Origin: Blautia faecis
GTDB lineage: Bacteria; Bacillota; Clostridia; Lachnospirales; Lachnospiraceae
DNA length: 64,000 nucleotides
NCBI RefSeq assembly: GCF_020554845.1
Contig: NZ_JAJCIA010000002.1
Location: forward strand, 124,001 to 188,000
Direction: 5' to 3'
Shown: positions 10,187 to 16,892 of the stretch, piece after piece
Layout of the letters: every line of letters starts with the position of its first letter
Position numbering within the stretch: the stretch's first letter is position 1
Notes under the pieces: model-generated
Databases searched by the model: none
Told to the model about the DNA's origin: nothing
What the model saw: the letters and a program-made list of their open reading frames with translations, nothing else
Position numbers and translations under genes: made by a program

Positions 10187-10236
10187 GTCCGTTTAGTGAA
10201 TCGGACTTCCTTATTACACAAAAGGAGATATATAAA

Positions 10237-10989
10237 ATGTCTAGAAAGAAAATTATTGCCGGAAACTGGAAAATGAACATGACTCCAAGTGAGGCAGTTA
10301 AATTAGTAGAAACTTTAAAACCATTAGTAGCAAACGATGACGTTGACGTAGTATTCTGCGTACCGGCTATCGATATTCTTCCTGTAGTTGAGGCTGCAAA
10401 AGGCTCCAATATCCAGGTAGGTGCTGAGAACATGTATTTCGAGGAGAAAGGTGCTTTCACAGGCGAGATTTCCCCGAACATGCTTACAGACGCTGGTGTT
10501 AAATACGTAGTTCTCGGACACTCTGAGAGAAGAGAGTACTTCGCTGAGACAAGCGAAACTGTAAACAAAAAAATGCTTAAAGCATTTGAGCACGGAATCA
10601 CTCCAATTATGTGCTGTGGAGAGACTCTTGATCAGAGAGAGCAGGGCGTAACTATGGACTTCATCCGTCAGCAGGTTAAAGTTGGTTTCCAGAACGTTAC
10701 AGCTGATCAGGCTAAAACAGCCGTTATCGCTTACGAGCCAATCTGGGCTATCGGAACTGGCAAAACAGCTACAACTGAGCAGGCTCAGGAAGTATGCGCA
10801 GGAATCCGTGCTTGCATCGCTGAGATCTATGATGAGGCCACTGCAGCAGCAATCCGCATCCAGTACGGCGGATCTGTAAACGCTAAGACAGCTCCGGAAT
10901 TATTTGCTCAGGCAGACATCGACGGCGGTCTTGTAGGCGGTGCATCCCTGAAACCAGAGTTCGGCGATATCGTAAACTATAACAAATAA
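10237..10989 (+). CDS. tpiA: Triosephosphate isomerase
   Basis: Interconverts dihydroxyacetone phosphate and glyceraldehyde-3-phosphate. The 250-aa TIM barrel has NWKMN at the N-terminus, catalytic H95 in LGHSERR, E167 in [10 protein letters not shown], and a C-terminal GGSVN phosphate loop. AAAGGAG precedes the ATG. It ends the gap-pgk-tpiA series and is followed by a strong terminator. Confidence 0.97.
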   Translation: MSRKKIIAGNWKMNMTPSEAVKLVETLKPLVANDDVDVVFCVPAIDILPVVEAAKGSNIQVGAENMYFEEKGAFTGEISPNMLTDAGVKYVVLGHSERREYFAETSETVNKKMLKAFEHGITPIMCCGETLDQREQGVTMDFIRQQVKVGFQNVTADQAKTAVIAYEPIWAIGTGKTATTEQAQEVCAGIRACIAEIYDEATAAAIRIQYGGSVNAKTAPELFAQADIDGGLVGGASLKPEFGDIVNYNK

Positions 10990-11037
10990 TAAAATAATAG
11001 CTATTTTTTAGCTAATGTGTCCAAGCGAGAAGTAATT

Positions 11038-11108
11038 AAACGCCCCTAAACACAAGGATGATTGGTAAATATTACCAATTGAATTGTGGGTAGGGGCGTT
11101 TTATAATT
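11038..11108 (+). terminator. Terminator of the glycolytic gene series
   Basis: An 11-bp perfect outer stem AAACGCCCCTA / TAGGGGCGTTT, followed by TATAATTT, encloses an inner hairpin (TTGGTAA / TTACCAA). Confidence 0.75.
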
Positions 11109-11373
11109 TACCTACTATCACCTTTTGGTATCACTTTTGGAAGGAAAAATCACTGTCATTCAAATAAGCAGAAATAATGAAATTAGGTATCGTTATTACG
11201 AGGCCGATTTCATAAATGTCCAGATAAGTTGTTAAATGCCTTTAAATGCTGATAGCTAGAGCATTTAGCGGATTTCCGACTTGGATAAAACTCTATATAA
11301 ATTCATGTGATTTTTTGAAAAATGGCCCACTTTGTGGCCTACTAACTTTTGATCGAAGTCCTAATATGGTAAG

Positions 11374-11405
11374 AAGAAGCGCCTGTAGGAACGCTTCTTT
11401 TTTTC
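11374..11405 (+). terminator. Hairpin with T-tract, no obvious upstream gene
   Basis: Stem AAGAAGCG / CGCTTCTT followed by a long T run. It is about 380 bp past tpiA, so it may belong to a lost gene or act on read-through. Confidence 0.5.
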
Positions 11406-11440
11406 TGTACAGGAAAGACCGCCTGTGGTGCGCTGCTGAA

Positions 11441-11469
11441 TTTAAAAATGCCCGCACGGAGGCGGGCAT
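11441..11469 (-). terminator. Terminator of the Rrf2 gene
   Basis: On the minus strand, ATGCCCGC / GCGGGCAT (perfect 8-bp stem, 6-nt loop) is followed by TTTTTAAA, as expected about 115 bp after the Rrf2 stop. Confidence 0.65.
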
Positions 11470-11585
11470 GATAACAAGAAAATCCCTGGATTAGAAAATA
11501 TAAAATTTTACTCGCCAAATCGTTATCAGATTCTTCATCATTTAGAAGATAATCCATATCTGGAAGTCCATTCTCGTTTCTCCTG

Positions 11586-12035
11586 CTATATAATATTTTG
11601 TAAATCATTTTGCATGGATGTTCGCTGATAATAAGTATTTATGATATCCTGTAAAGTAATTGTATTCATCTTTTCTTCAGTGTTTTTTTGAATTTCATTA
11701 TAGAATCCCTGCAAGGACAACTGAATATTAATGCCAACGCCACAATCAGGGTTGGTATGAGTATCTAAATGAAGTAGCGGTTTCTCGCCCTCCACTGCTT
11801 TATAAATATCCAGCAACGTAATCTGGTCTGCTGGTTTTGAAAGAGAAGGACGGGCATGTCCGGCTACACTGGTCATAAGTTCGGCCTTTTTTAGTTTTAA
11901 CATGAGCTGGCGTACAAAGCCGGGATTTGTATGGATACTTTCTGCAATTGAGGCACTGGAGAGTGAGTTTTCCTGGTTGATAGCAATCAGAACCATTACA
12001 TGGACAGTATCGCTTAATTTCGTTGAGTATTTCAT
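11586..12035 (-). CDS. Rrf2-family transcriptional regulator
   Basis: A 149-aa winged-helix regulator; MKYSTKLSDTVHVMVLIA at the N-terminus and the following helix-turn-helix are typical. Rrf2 members such as NsrR and IscR use three cysteines to hold an Fe-S cluster; here only one cysteine (in PDCGVG) is visible, so it more resembles YwnA/CymR-type members without a cluster. The start at 12035 follows AAGGAG. It is transcribed away from the YgbA-like gene, and the shared intergenic region carries a wide palindrome, suggesting local regulation. Confidence 0.85.
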   Translation of the reverse strand: MKYSTKLSDTVHVMVLIAINQENSLSSASIAESIHTNPGFVRQLMLKLKKAELMTSVAGHARPSLSKPADQITLLDIYKAVEGEKPLLHLDTHTNPDCGVGINIQLSLQGFYNEIQKNTEEKMNTITLQDIINTYYQRTSMQNDLQNII

Positions 12036-12124
12036 GATAAGAAACTCCTTGTAGTATGATATAATGATTTTGGTTTCACGTTTTTGAGGCGAAAATATTT
12101 CTGGTTTGTCAAAAACATCCCAAG

Positions 12125-12154
12125 TTCTCAACAGCTCTTTTAATGTGTTGAGAA
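12125..12154. promoter_or_regulatory. Palindromic operator, copy 1
   Basis: Inverted arms TTCTCAACA (12125-12133) and TGTTGAGAA (12146-12154) are separated by 12 bp. The same arms at the same spacing recur at 13866-13895 before the CooC operon. The binding regulator is probably the TetR or Rrf2 protein of this block; this is inferred. Confidence 0.65.
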
Positions 12155-12181
12155 ACTGTACATATTTTTTTATTTTGATGA

Positions 12182-12209
12182 TTGTAAATAATATAATTAC
12201 AACTATAAT
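12182..12209 (+). promoter_or_regulatory. Promoter of the YgbA-like/DUF3786 unit
   Basis: TTGTAA (12182-12187), a 16-bp spacer and TATAAT (12204-12209). The surrounding 50 bp or so are near-identical to the promoter at 13922-13949. Confidence 0.65.
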
Positions 12210-12263
12210 GAAATTTAAAGGAAAAGTCAACATAGTAATAAAACTTACGGAGGATTGTATAAT

Positions 12264-12596
12264 ATGCTGATTGTGGACAAATTAAAAGGAAATTTATATA
12301 CCAGAATCAAAAAACATATGACTAAAAAAATGTATCACCTTTATTATCGTGAAAACAGGGAAGCTTCACAGTCTAAAGAAGAATATGAAGCAAATTTATT
12401 AAGAGCATACCGACATTTAGATGCATGCAGATTCAAAAATAAGGGATGGCCATGTCCAACATGCCCAAGTTGCTGTTTTTGTGGAAAAGATTATGAAACT
12501 ATGACTGAGGTAATGGATTTTGCCCGGGAATGGATGAAAGAGAATCCGGACAAAGCCAGATTTATGAAACCACCCAAATTCTTGCATAAACATTGA
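12264..12596 (+). CDS. YgbA-like cysteine-rich small protein (nitrous oxide-stimulated promoter family)
   Basis: A 110-aa soluble protein with a cluster of cysteines (CRF, then CPTCPSCCFC) and a downstream MTEVMDFAREWM helix. The pattern HLDxCRF...CPxCPxxCF resembles the YgbA/nitrous oxide-stimulated promoter family, whose E. coli member is under the NO sensor NsrR, itself an Rrf2 protein; an Rrf2 gene is divergent here. Biochemical function is unknown; metal binding is likely from the cysteines. The ATG at 12264 sits 9 bp after GGAGGA; a TTG at 12255 directly abuts that site and is unlikely. Confidence 0.65.
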   Translation: MLIVDKLKGNLYTRIKKHMTKKMYHLYYRENREASQSKEEYEANLLRAYRHLDACRFKNKGWPCPTCPSCCFCGKDYETMTEVMDFAREWMKENPDKARFMKPPKFLHKH

Positions 12597-12636
12597 TTAT
12601 TATATGATGCGATAAAATGTTCGCAAAGGGGAAGTT

Positions 12637-13263
12637 ATGGAATACAAAAATCAAACAGAAAATCGTGCATTTCAGGAAATGTTGCAGGCAGCAGTAAAAC
12701 GGCTGCAAAATCGCTCCGGAGAGGATCTTGCTGCAAAAAGTGGGGCTGTTTTTCAAAGCAGCCGAAATGTGCTTGAAGTACAGAGCTTTTACGAAAAGAT
12801 TGAAATTCAACTCCCTGAGTTTCGTATTAACTCAGACATGGACGAATGGCATTATCTGACATTGCTGCATTATCTGGATATGGCCGATGGAACAGAAGGT
12901 TCACAGAAGCTCATTACTTTTGGTAACCTGAAAGATGGATTGATTCGAGGAACCAAGTTTGACCGGACCGCAGAGCAGAAACTGGAAAAGCTTTTGCAGG
13001 ATAAAGATCCTGAGAAAATTCAGAAAGCATGTAAAAACCTGGGTGCAGAATTTACAGAGACAACGGCGGATTTGTGTGTTGTTTTTCCAGTTCTGCCAAG
13101 ATATCCGGTAACTTTAAAAATATGGTTTGCAGATGAAGAATTTCCTGTATCTGGCAAAATATTTCTTCAGGATCATGCCGATCATTATCTAAGTGTAGAA
13201 GATGCGGTAACAGTTGGAGAAATTTTGCTGCAAAAATTATCGGAAGCCTTTTCTTCTCTCTGA
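12637..13263 (+). CDS. DUF3786-domain protein
   Basis: A 208-aa soluble protein. The C-terminal part (LPRYPVTLKIWFADEEFPVSGK, broken here as LPRYPV...DEEFPVSGK, then ADHYLSVED) is characteristic of DUF3786, a family often seen near corrinoid and CO dehydrogenase genes in anaerobes. The role is unknown. It follows the YgbA-like gene by 40 bp with AAAGGGGAAG before the ATG and is probably co-transcribed. Its last 79 bp overlap the 3' end of the convergent TetR gene. Confidence 0.75.
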   Translation: MEYKNQTENRAFQEMLQAAVKRLQNRSGEDLAAKSGAVFQSSRNVLEVQSFYEKIEIQLPEFRINSDMDEWHYLTLLHYLDMADGTEGSQKLITFGNLKDGLIRGTKFDRTAEQKLEKLLQDKDPEKIQKACKNLGAEFTETTADLCVVFPVLPRYPVTLKIWFADEEFPVSGKIFLQDHADHYLSVEDAVTVGEILLQKLSEAFSSL

Positions 13264-13832
13264 TCATGAATCAGAAAACTTTCCAGCCCGGCTTTGATAA
13301 ATTTGTCGATTACTGTCTGAATCTGTTTCCAGTCATTACAGTGATTGCGGAGCATCAGTCTGTTGATGGAAAGGCAGCCATTCATTTGAAAATAAAAAAC
13401 CGATTCTGCCTGTTCAAAGGTCAGGAGGCTGTGTGACATAAGCCAGGTCACATAGCCTTCTTTTGTATTTTCTGCTATTTTTTCCAGAAGAATAGGGGCA
13501 ATTGCATCATCCAGAAACAGTGCCCTGTATTGTGATTCCATCTGTATTTTCTGACAGAACGGATAGGAACAGCTTTTTTGATTTAGACAGAATAAATGAT
13601 CTACCGTTGTTAACATATCCTGAGTCATATCATTAAAAATATCTGATAATACATCATGGATATCGTAGTAATGAAGATAAAAAGTGCCACGGTTGATTTC
13701 AGCATTTTTGCAGATCTCTGTAACTGTAATTTTCGTAAAACTTTTCTGCTTTAACAATTCTAAGAACGTATCTTTTATGGTTTGCCTGGTATAGCGGGTA
13801 CGGCGATCTTGTTTTCTCGTTTTTTCTGACAT
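13185..13832 (-). CDS. TetR/AcrR-family regulator
   Basis: A 215-aa regulator with an N-terminal helix-turn-helix (TVTEICKNAEINRGTFYLHY) and a variable ligand-binding C-terminus resembling the TetR_C group of Firmicutes. CAGGAG precedes the ATG. It faces away from the CooC operon, and the palindrome at 13866-13895 is only 34 bp before its start, which suggests it controls itself and the CooC operon. Its 3' end overlaps the DUF3786 gene tail to tail. Confidence 0.85.
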   Translation of the reverse strand: MSEKTRKQDRRTRYTRQTIKDTFLELLKQKSFTKITVTEICKNAEINRGTFYLHYYDIHDVLSDIFNDMTQDMLTTVDHLFCLNQKSCSYPFCQKIQMESQYRALFLDDAIAPILLEKIAENTKEGYVTWLMSHSLLTFEQAESVFYFQMNGCLSINRLMLRNHCNDWKQIQTVIDKFIKAGLESFLIHDQREEKASDNFCSKISPTVTASSTLR

Positions 13833-13865
13833 TATATACTCCTGTATTAGTTAGTATCATATAAT

Positions 13866-13895
13866 TTCTCAACAATTTTTCTGATGTGTTGAGTA
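13866..13895. promoter_or_regulatory. Palindromic operator, copy 2
   Basis: Arms TTCTCAACA (13866-13874) and TGTTGAGTA (13887-13895) separated by 12 bp, matching copy 1 in arm sequence and spacing with one mismatch. It lies between the divergent TetR and first CooC genes. Confidence 0.65.
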
Positions 13896-13921
13896 ACCAT
13901 ACAAATCTCACAGACTGATTA

Positions 13922-13949
13922 TTGTAATTTATATAGTAACAACTATAAT
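13922..13949 (+). promoter_or_regulatory. Promoter of the CooC operon
   Basis: TTGTAA (13922-13927), a 16-bp spacer and TATAAT (13944-13949), followed by a conserved downstream stretch (TTTAAAG, then AAAAGTCAACA). Geometry is identical to the promoter at 12182. Confidence 0.65.
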
Positions 13950-14000
13950 GAGGTTTAAAGAAAAAGTCAACAGATTGTTCAGAATTTTAGGAGGAAAAAC

Positions 14001-14771
14001 ATGGGACATGTAATTGCAGTATCAGGAAAAGGTGGCGTAGGAAAAACAACTCTTTGTGGATTGTTGATCCAGTATTTATGTGAAAGCGGAAAACGTCCGG
14101 TCCTGGCGGTGGATGCAGATGCAAACGCAAATTTGAACGAAGTGCTCGGTGTTGAGCCGGAGATCACACTTGGAGAGCTGAGAGAAGAAATTGAGCGGGC
14201 AGGCGTAGACCCACGATATCAGATTCCCTCCGGTATGACAAAACAGGCATATCTGGAAATGCGTCTTTCTGATGCGATTGCAGAAGAAGACGATTATGAT
14301 TTGATGGTAATGGGACGAACCCAGGGACAGGGCTGCTATTGTTTTGTAAATGGTCTTGTGCAGACCCAGGTTCAGAAACTGCAAAGCCATTATCCATATA
14401 TTGTGGTTGATAACGAAGCAGGTATGGAACATATCAGCAGAGGAATCCTGCCAATGATGGAAGTTGCGATTCTTGTAAGTGACTGTTCCAGAAGAGGTGT
14501 TCAGGCAGCCGGACGTATTGCAAAGCTGATGAAGGAATTAAACTTTAAACCACAGAAAACCGGATTAATCGTGAATCGTGTTCCAGATGGAAAACTGGAT
14601 GCCGGAACTCTGGAAGAAATCCGAAATCAGGGACTGGAACTGTTAGGGGTTGTACCACATGATGACCAGGTATATCAGTATGACTGTGATGGAAAGCCGA
14701 TCATACAGCTTCCGAAAGATTCTCCTGTAAGAAGTGCACTGGAAGGAATTGTAAAGAAGTTGGGATTGTGA
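14001..14771 (+). CDS. CooC-type nickel-insertion ATPase, paralogue 1
   Basis: A 256-aa MinD/SIMIBI-type ATPase related to CooC/AcsF, which load nickel into CO dehydrogenase/acetyl-CoA synthase. It has the deviant Walker A GKGGVGKTT (residues 9-17), a Walker B region VVDNEAGMEH, and a Cys-X-Cys pair (C112, C114, in GCYCFVN) like the metal-binding pair of Carboxydothermus CooC. AGGAGG precedes the ATG. It is the first of three tandem paralogues. No CODH or ACS gene is in the window, so its client is not identified. Confidence 0.85.
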   Translation: MGHVIAVSGKGGVGKTTLCGLLIQYLCESGKRPVLAVDADANANLNEVLGVEPEITLGELREEIERAGVDPRYQIPSGMTKQAYLEMRLSDAIAEEDDYDLMVMGRTQGQGCYCFVNGLVQTQVQKLQSHYPYIVVDNEAGMEHISRGILPMMEVAILVSDCSRRGVQAAGRIAKLMKELNFKPQKTGLIVNRVPDGKLDAGTLEEIRNQGLELLGVVPHDDQVYQYDCDGKPIIQLPKDSPVRSALEGIVKKLGL

Positions 14772-14788
14772 GTTGGAGGATTGAAAGT

Positions 14789-15565
14789 ATGAAGATTACA
14801 GTATGTGGCAAAGGTGGCTGTGGAAAAAGTACAGTATCAGCGCTGCTTGCCAAAGAATTTGAACGAATGGGAAAGACTGTTCTTGTAGCTGATTCTGATG
14901 AATCAAATTATGGACTGCATCGCCAACTTGGTGTAAAGCTTCCAAGGGATTTTACAGAGTATTTTGGTGGTAAGGAGAAAGCTTTTAAAACAATGATGGC
15001 AGGAGAGATTCTTGATACTGTGAAGTTGTCTGCATTTGCAAAAAAGTTCTATTCGGAACCATTTACATTGAATGAGATACCCGAAGAATATATTTCACGA
15101 AACAATGGCGTGATGCTTATTTCCAGTGGAAAAATACGTCAGTCAAATGAAGGCTGTGCCTGCACAATGAATAGTATTTTAAAGCAATTTATCAAACATC
15201 TGACGGTAGGAGAAAATGAAGTTGTATTGTTGGATATGGAAGCTGGCGTAGAGCATTTTGGACGTGGTGTAGATAACAGTGTGGATTTAATCTTAATGAT
15301 CGTAGATCCTTCTTTTGAATCATTGAAATTGACGAAAAAAATCCAACAGCTAGGGGACAGCATTGGGAAAACTGTATTTTTTGTGTTAAATAAAGTAAAT
15401 GAATTGGTTTTGCCAACAATGTTGGAGTCTATTGACGATCAGAGTAAGGTGTTGGCAGTTATTTCAACAGATACAGAAATCGCAAGAAAGGGATTGGTTG
15501 GAGATGAACTAATGATGGAAATTCCGGAAATTCATATGCTTGCAAGGAAAATTTTGAAGCAATAA
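14789..15565 (+). CDS. CooC-type nickel-insertion ATPase, paralogue 2
   Basis: A 258-aa ATPase with Walker A GKGGCGKST (residues 7-15), the CxC pair C123/C125 in EGCACTMN, and VLLDMEAGVEHFGRG as the Walker B/switch region. It begins 18 bp after paralogue 1; the ATG at 14789 follows GGAGG by 9 bp, while an in-frame ATG at 14768 overlaps the upstream gene and lacks a site. The extra cysteine in the P-loop (GGCGK) is seen in some CooC proteins. It is more divergent and slightly richer in A/T than its neighbours. Confidence 0.85.
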   Translation: MKITVCGKGGCGKSTVSALLAKEFERMGKTVLVADSDESNYGLHRQLGVKLPRDFTEYFGGKEKAFKTMMAGEILDTVKLSAFAKKFYSEPFTLNEIPEEYISRNNGVMLISSGKIRQSNEGCACTMNSILKQFIKHLTVGENEVVLLDMEAGVEHFGRGVDNSVDLILMIVDPSFESLKLTKKIQQLGDSIGKTVFFVLNKVNELVLPTMLESIDDQSKVLAVISTDTEIARKGLVGDELMMEIPEIHMLARKILKQ

Positions 15566-15585
15566 ATGAGAGGAAGTAATAAGAA

Positions 15586-16344
15586 ATGAAAATAGCCGTA
15601 ACAGGAAAAGGTGGTGTAGGAAAGACCACAATCGCTGCAACTCTTGCAAGATTATATGCAGATGAAGGAAAAACAGTGTATGCAGCGGATGCAGATCCGG
15701 ATGCGAATCTGGGACTGGCACTAGGTTTTTCAGAGGAAGAACTGGCAGAGATTATACCAGTCAGCAAAATGAGAAAGCTGGTGGAAGAACGGACCGGAGC
15801 GGATAAAAGCAATACATTTTACAAAATCAATCCAAAAGTTGACGATATTCCGGAGAGATATTCGAAATTTCGTAATGGTGTCAGATTATTGATTCTTGGA
15901 ACAGTAGAAACAGCCGGAAGCGGCTGTGTCTGCCCGGAAAATGTAATGCTTAAACGGATCATCAACAATCTTATTCTGCACAGAGAGGATGTTGTGCTGC
16001 TGGATATGGAAGCAGGTTTGGAACATCTTGGAAGAGGGACAACAGAAGGCATGGATCAGTTTATCGTTGTGATAGAGCCAGGAGCCAGAAGTGTTCAGAC
16101 TTATAGAAACGTAAAGCGTCTGGCAGAAGAACTGGGGGTAAAGAAAGTAAGAGTTGTTGCAAATAAAATCAGGGATGAAAGTGATGAAGCATTTGTGAAA
16201 GACAGAATACCGGAAAGTGATTTGCTGGGATTTGTTCATTATAATCCGGAAATTATGAATGCAGACAGAGAGGGAGTTTCTCCTTATGATTTCAGCCAGA
16301 CAGCAGTAGATGAGATAAAAAAAATAAAAGAAAAATTAGGTTAA
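15586..16344 (+). CDS. CooC-type nickel-insertion ATPase, paralogue 3
   Basis: A 252-aa ATPase with Walker A GKGGVGKTT (residues 7-15), DADPDANLG after the second strand, the CxC pair C114/C116 in GSGCVCPEN, and VLLDMEAGLEHLGRG. This is the closest of the three to canonical CODH-maturation CooC. It starts 20 bp after paralogue 2, so the three are surely co-transcribed. Three CooC-like ATPases without an adjacent nickel enzyme is unusual; they might serve CODH, ACS and a third target encoded elsewhere. Confidence 0.9.
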   Translation: MKIAVTGKGGVGKTTIAATLARLYADEGKTVYAADADPDANLGLALGFSEEELAEIIPVSKMRKLVEERTGADKSNTFYKINPKVDDIPERYSKFRNGVRLLILGTVETAGSGCVCPENVMLKRIINNLILHREDVVLLDMEAGLEHLGRGTTEGMDQFIVVIEPGARSVQTYRNVKRLAEELGVKKVRVVANKIRDESDEAFVKDRIPESDLLGFVHYNPEIMNADREGVSPYDFSQTAVDEIKKIKEKLG

Positions 16345-16381
16345 GAAAATAATAGAATATATACAGGAAAAAGGTGAAAAA

Positions 16382-16558
16382 ATGGGATTTTTTTCAGGAT
16401 GTATGGATGCCAGAAGCATGACTTCAATTAAAGAAGTTAAATGTCCGAAATGTAGTGCAGATATAGAAGTATTTGTGAGAGATGGAAAAACAGTTGGCGA
16501 AAGTGTATGCGATAACTGCGGATATATGATAAAAGAAAACCAGATTACACAGCTGTAA
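16382..16558 (+). CDS. Small zinc-ribbon protein (58 aa)
   Basis: A short gene starting MGFFSGCMDARSMTS. It has two CxxC knuckles, CPKC near residue 21 and CDNC near residue 43, about 20 residues apart, as in zinc ribbons and rubredoxins. It starts 37 bp after the third CooC-type gene with AGGAAAAAGG upstream, so it likely ends that operon. The family was not recognised; it may be a metal-binding accessory of the CooC cassette. Confidence 0.7.
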   Translation: MGFFSGCMDARSMTSIKEVKCPKCSADIEVFVRDGKTVGESVCDNCGYMIKENQITQL

Positions 16559-16673
16559 TTTGTAATATTACATCCACTTAACGCAAGAAAGAAGCAGTGA
16601 TATACTGAAATAAAAGTTATTTATAAAATAATAATAAAAATCTGGAACAATATTGTGTGATTGAACAGTTGCA

Positions 16674-16778
16674 AAGAATGCAATTGTGGAAGATGAAGAA
16701 ATTTACGTAAAACAATTAACAGAGTATATCCGGAAATATCAAACGGAAAGGGGAAGATCAATAAAGGTTACGGTATTT
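16674..16778 (+). pseudogene. Response-regulator receiver remnant (LytTR-type)
   Basis: One frame reads KNAIVEDEEIYVKQLTEYI and on to SIKVTVF, matching the first strand, acidic pocket (EDEE) and first helix of a response-regulator receiver domain. There is no start codon, and the similarity ends at about 16778. It is a fossil in the 334-bp gap between the zinc-ribbon gene and the GH3 gene; the rest of that gap shows nothing recognisable. Confidence 0.65.
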
Positions 16779-16892
16779 GGTATTTGCTGCATCTCGTGCC
16801 AAAAACGGTACGAAATAATAACCATGTTATAGTAATGACAACAGGAAATGATACTTTAAAAGGACGAGAGAGTCAAAGGAGGGAAAAAGAGA

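Larger units (their letters stand above)
11109..11585. other. Intergenic region between tpiA and the Rrf2 gene
   Basis: No credible gene is seen in this stretch. Apart from the two hairpins listed separately (11374-11405 and 11441-11469) no structure was recognised. An 82-codon open frame at 11246-11494 runs through both hairpins and is judged spurious. Confidence 0.5.

Noticed and set aside
11246..11494. An 82-codon open frame between tpiA and the Rrf2 gene
   Set aside because: No ribosome site, crosses two hairpin terminators, and shows no family similarity.
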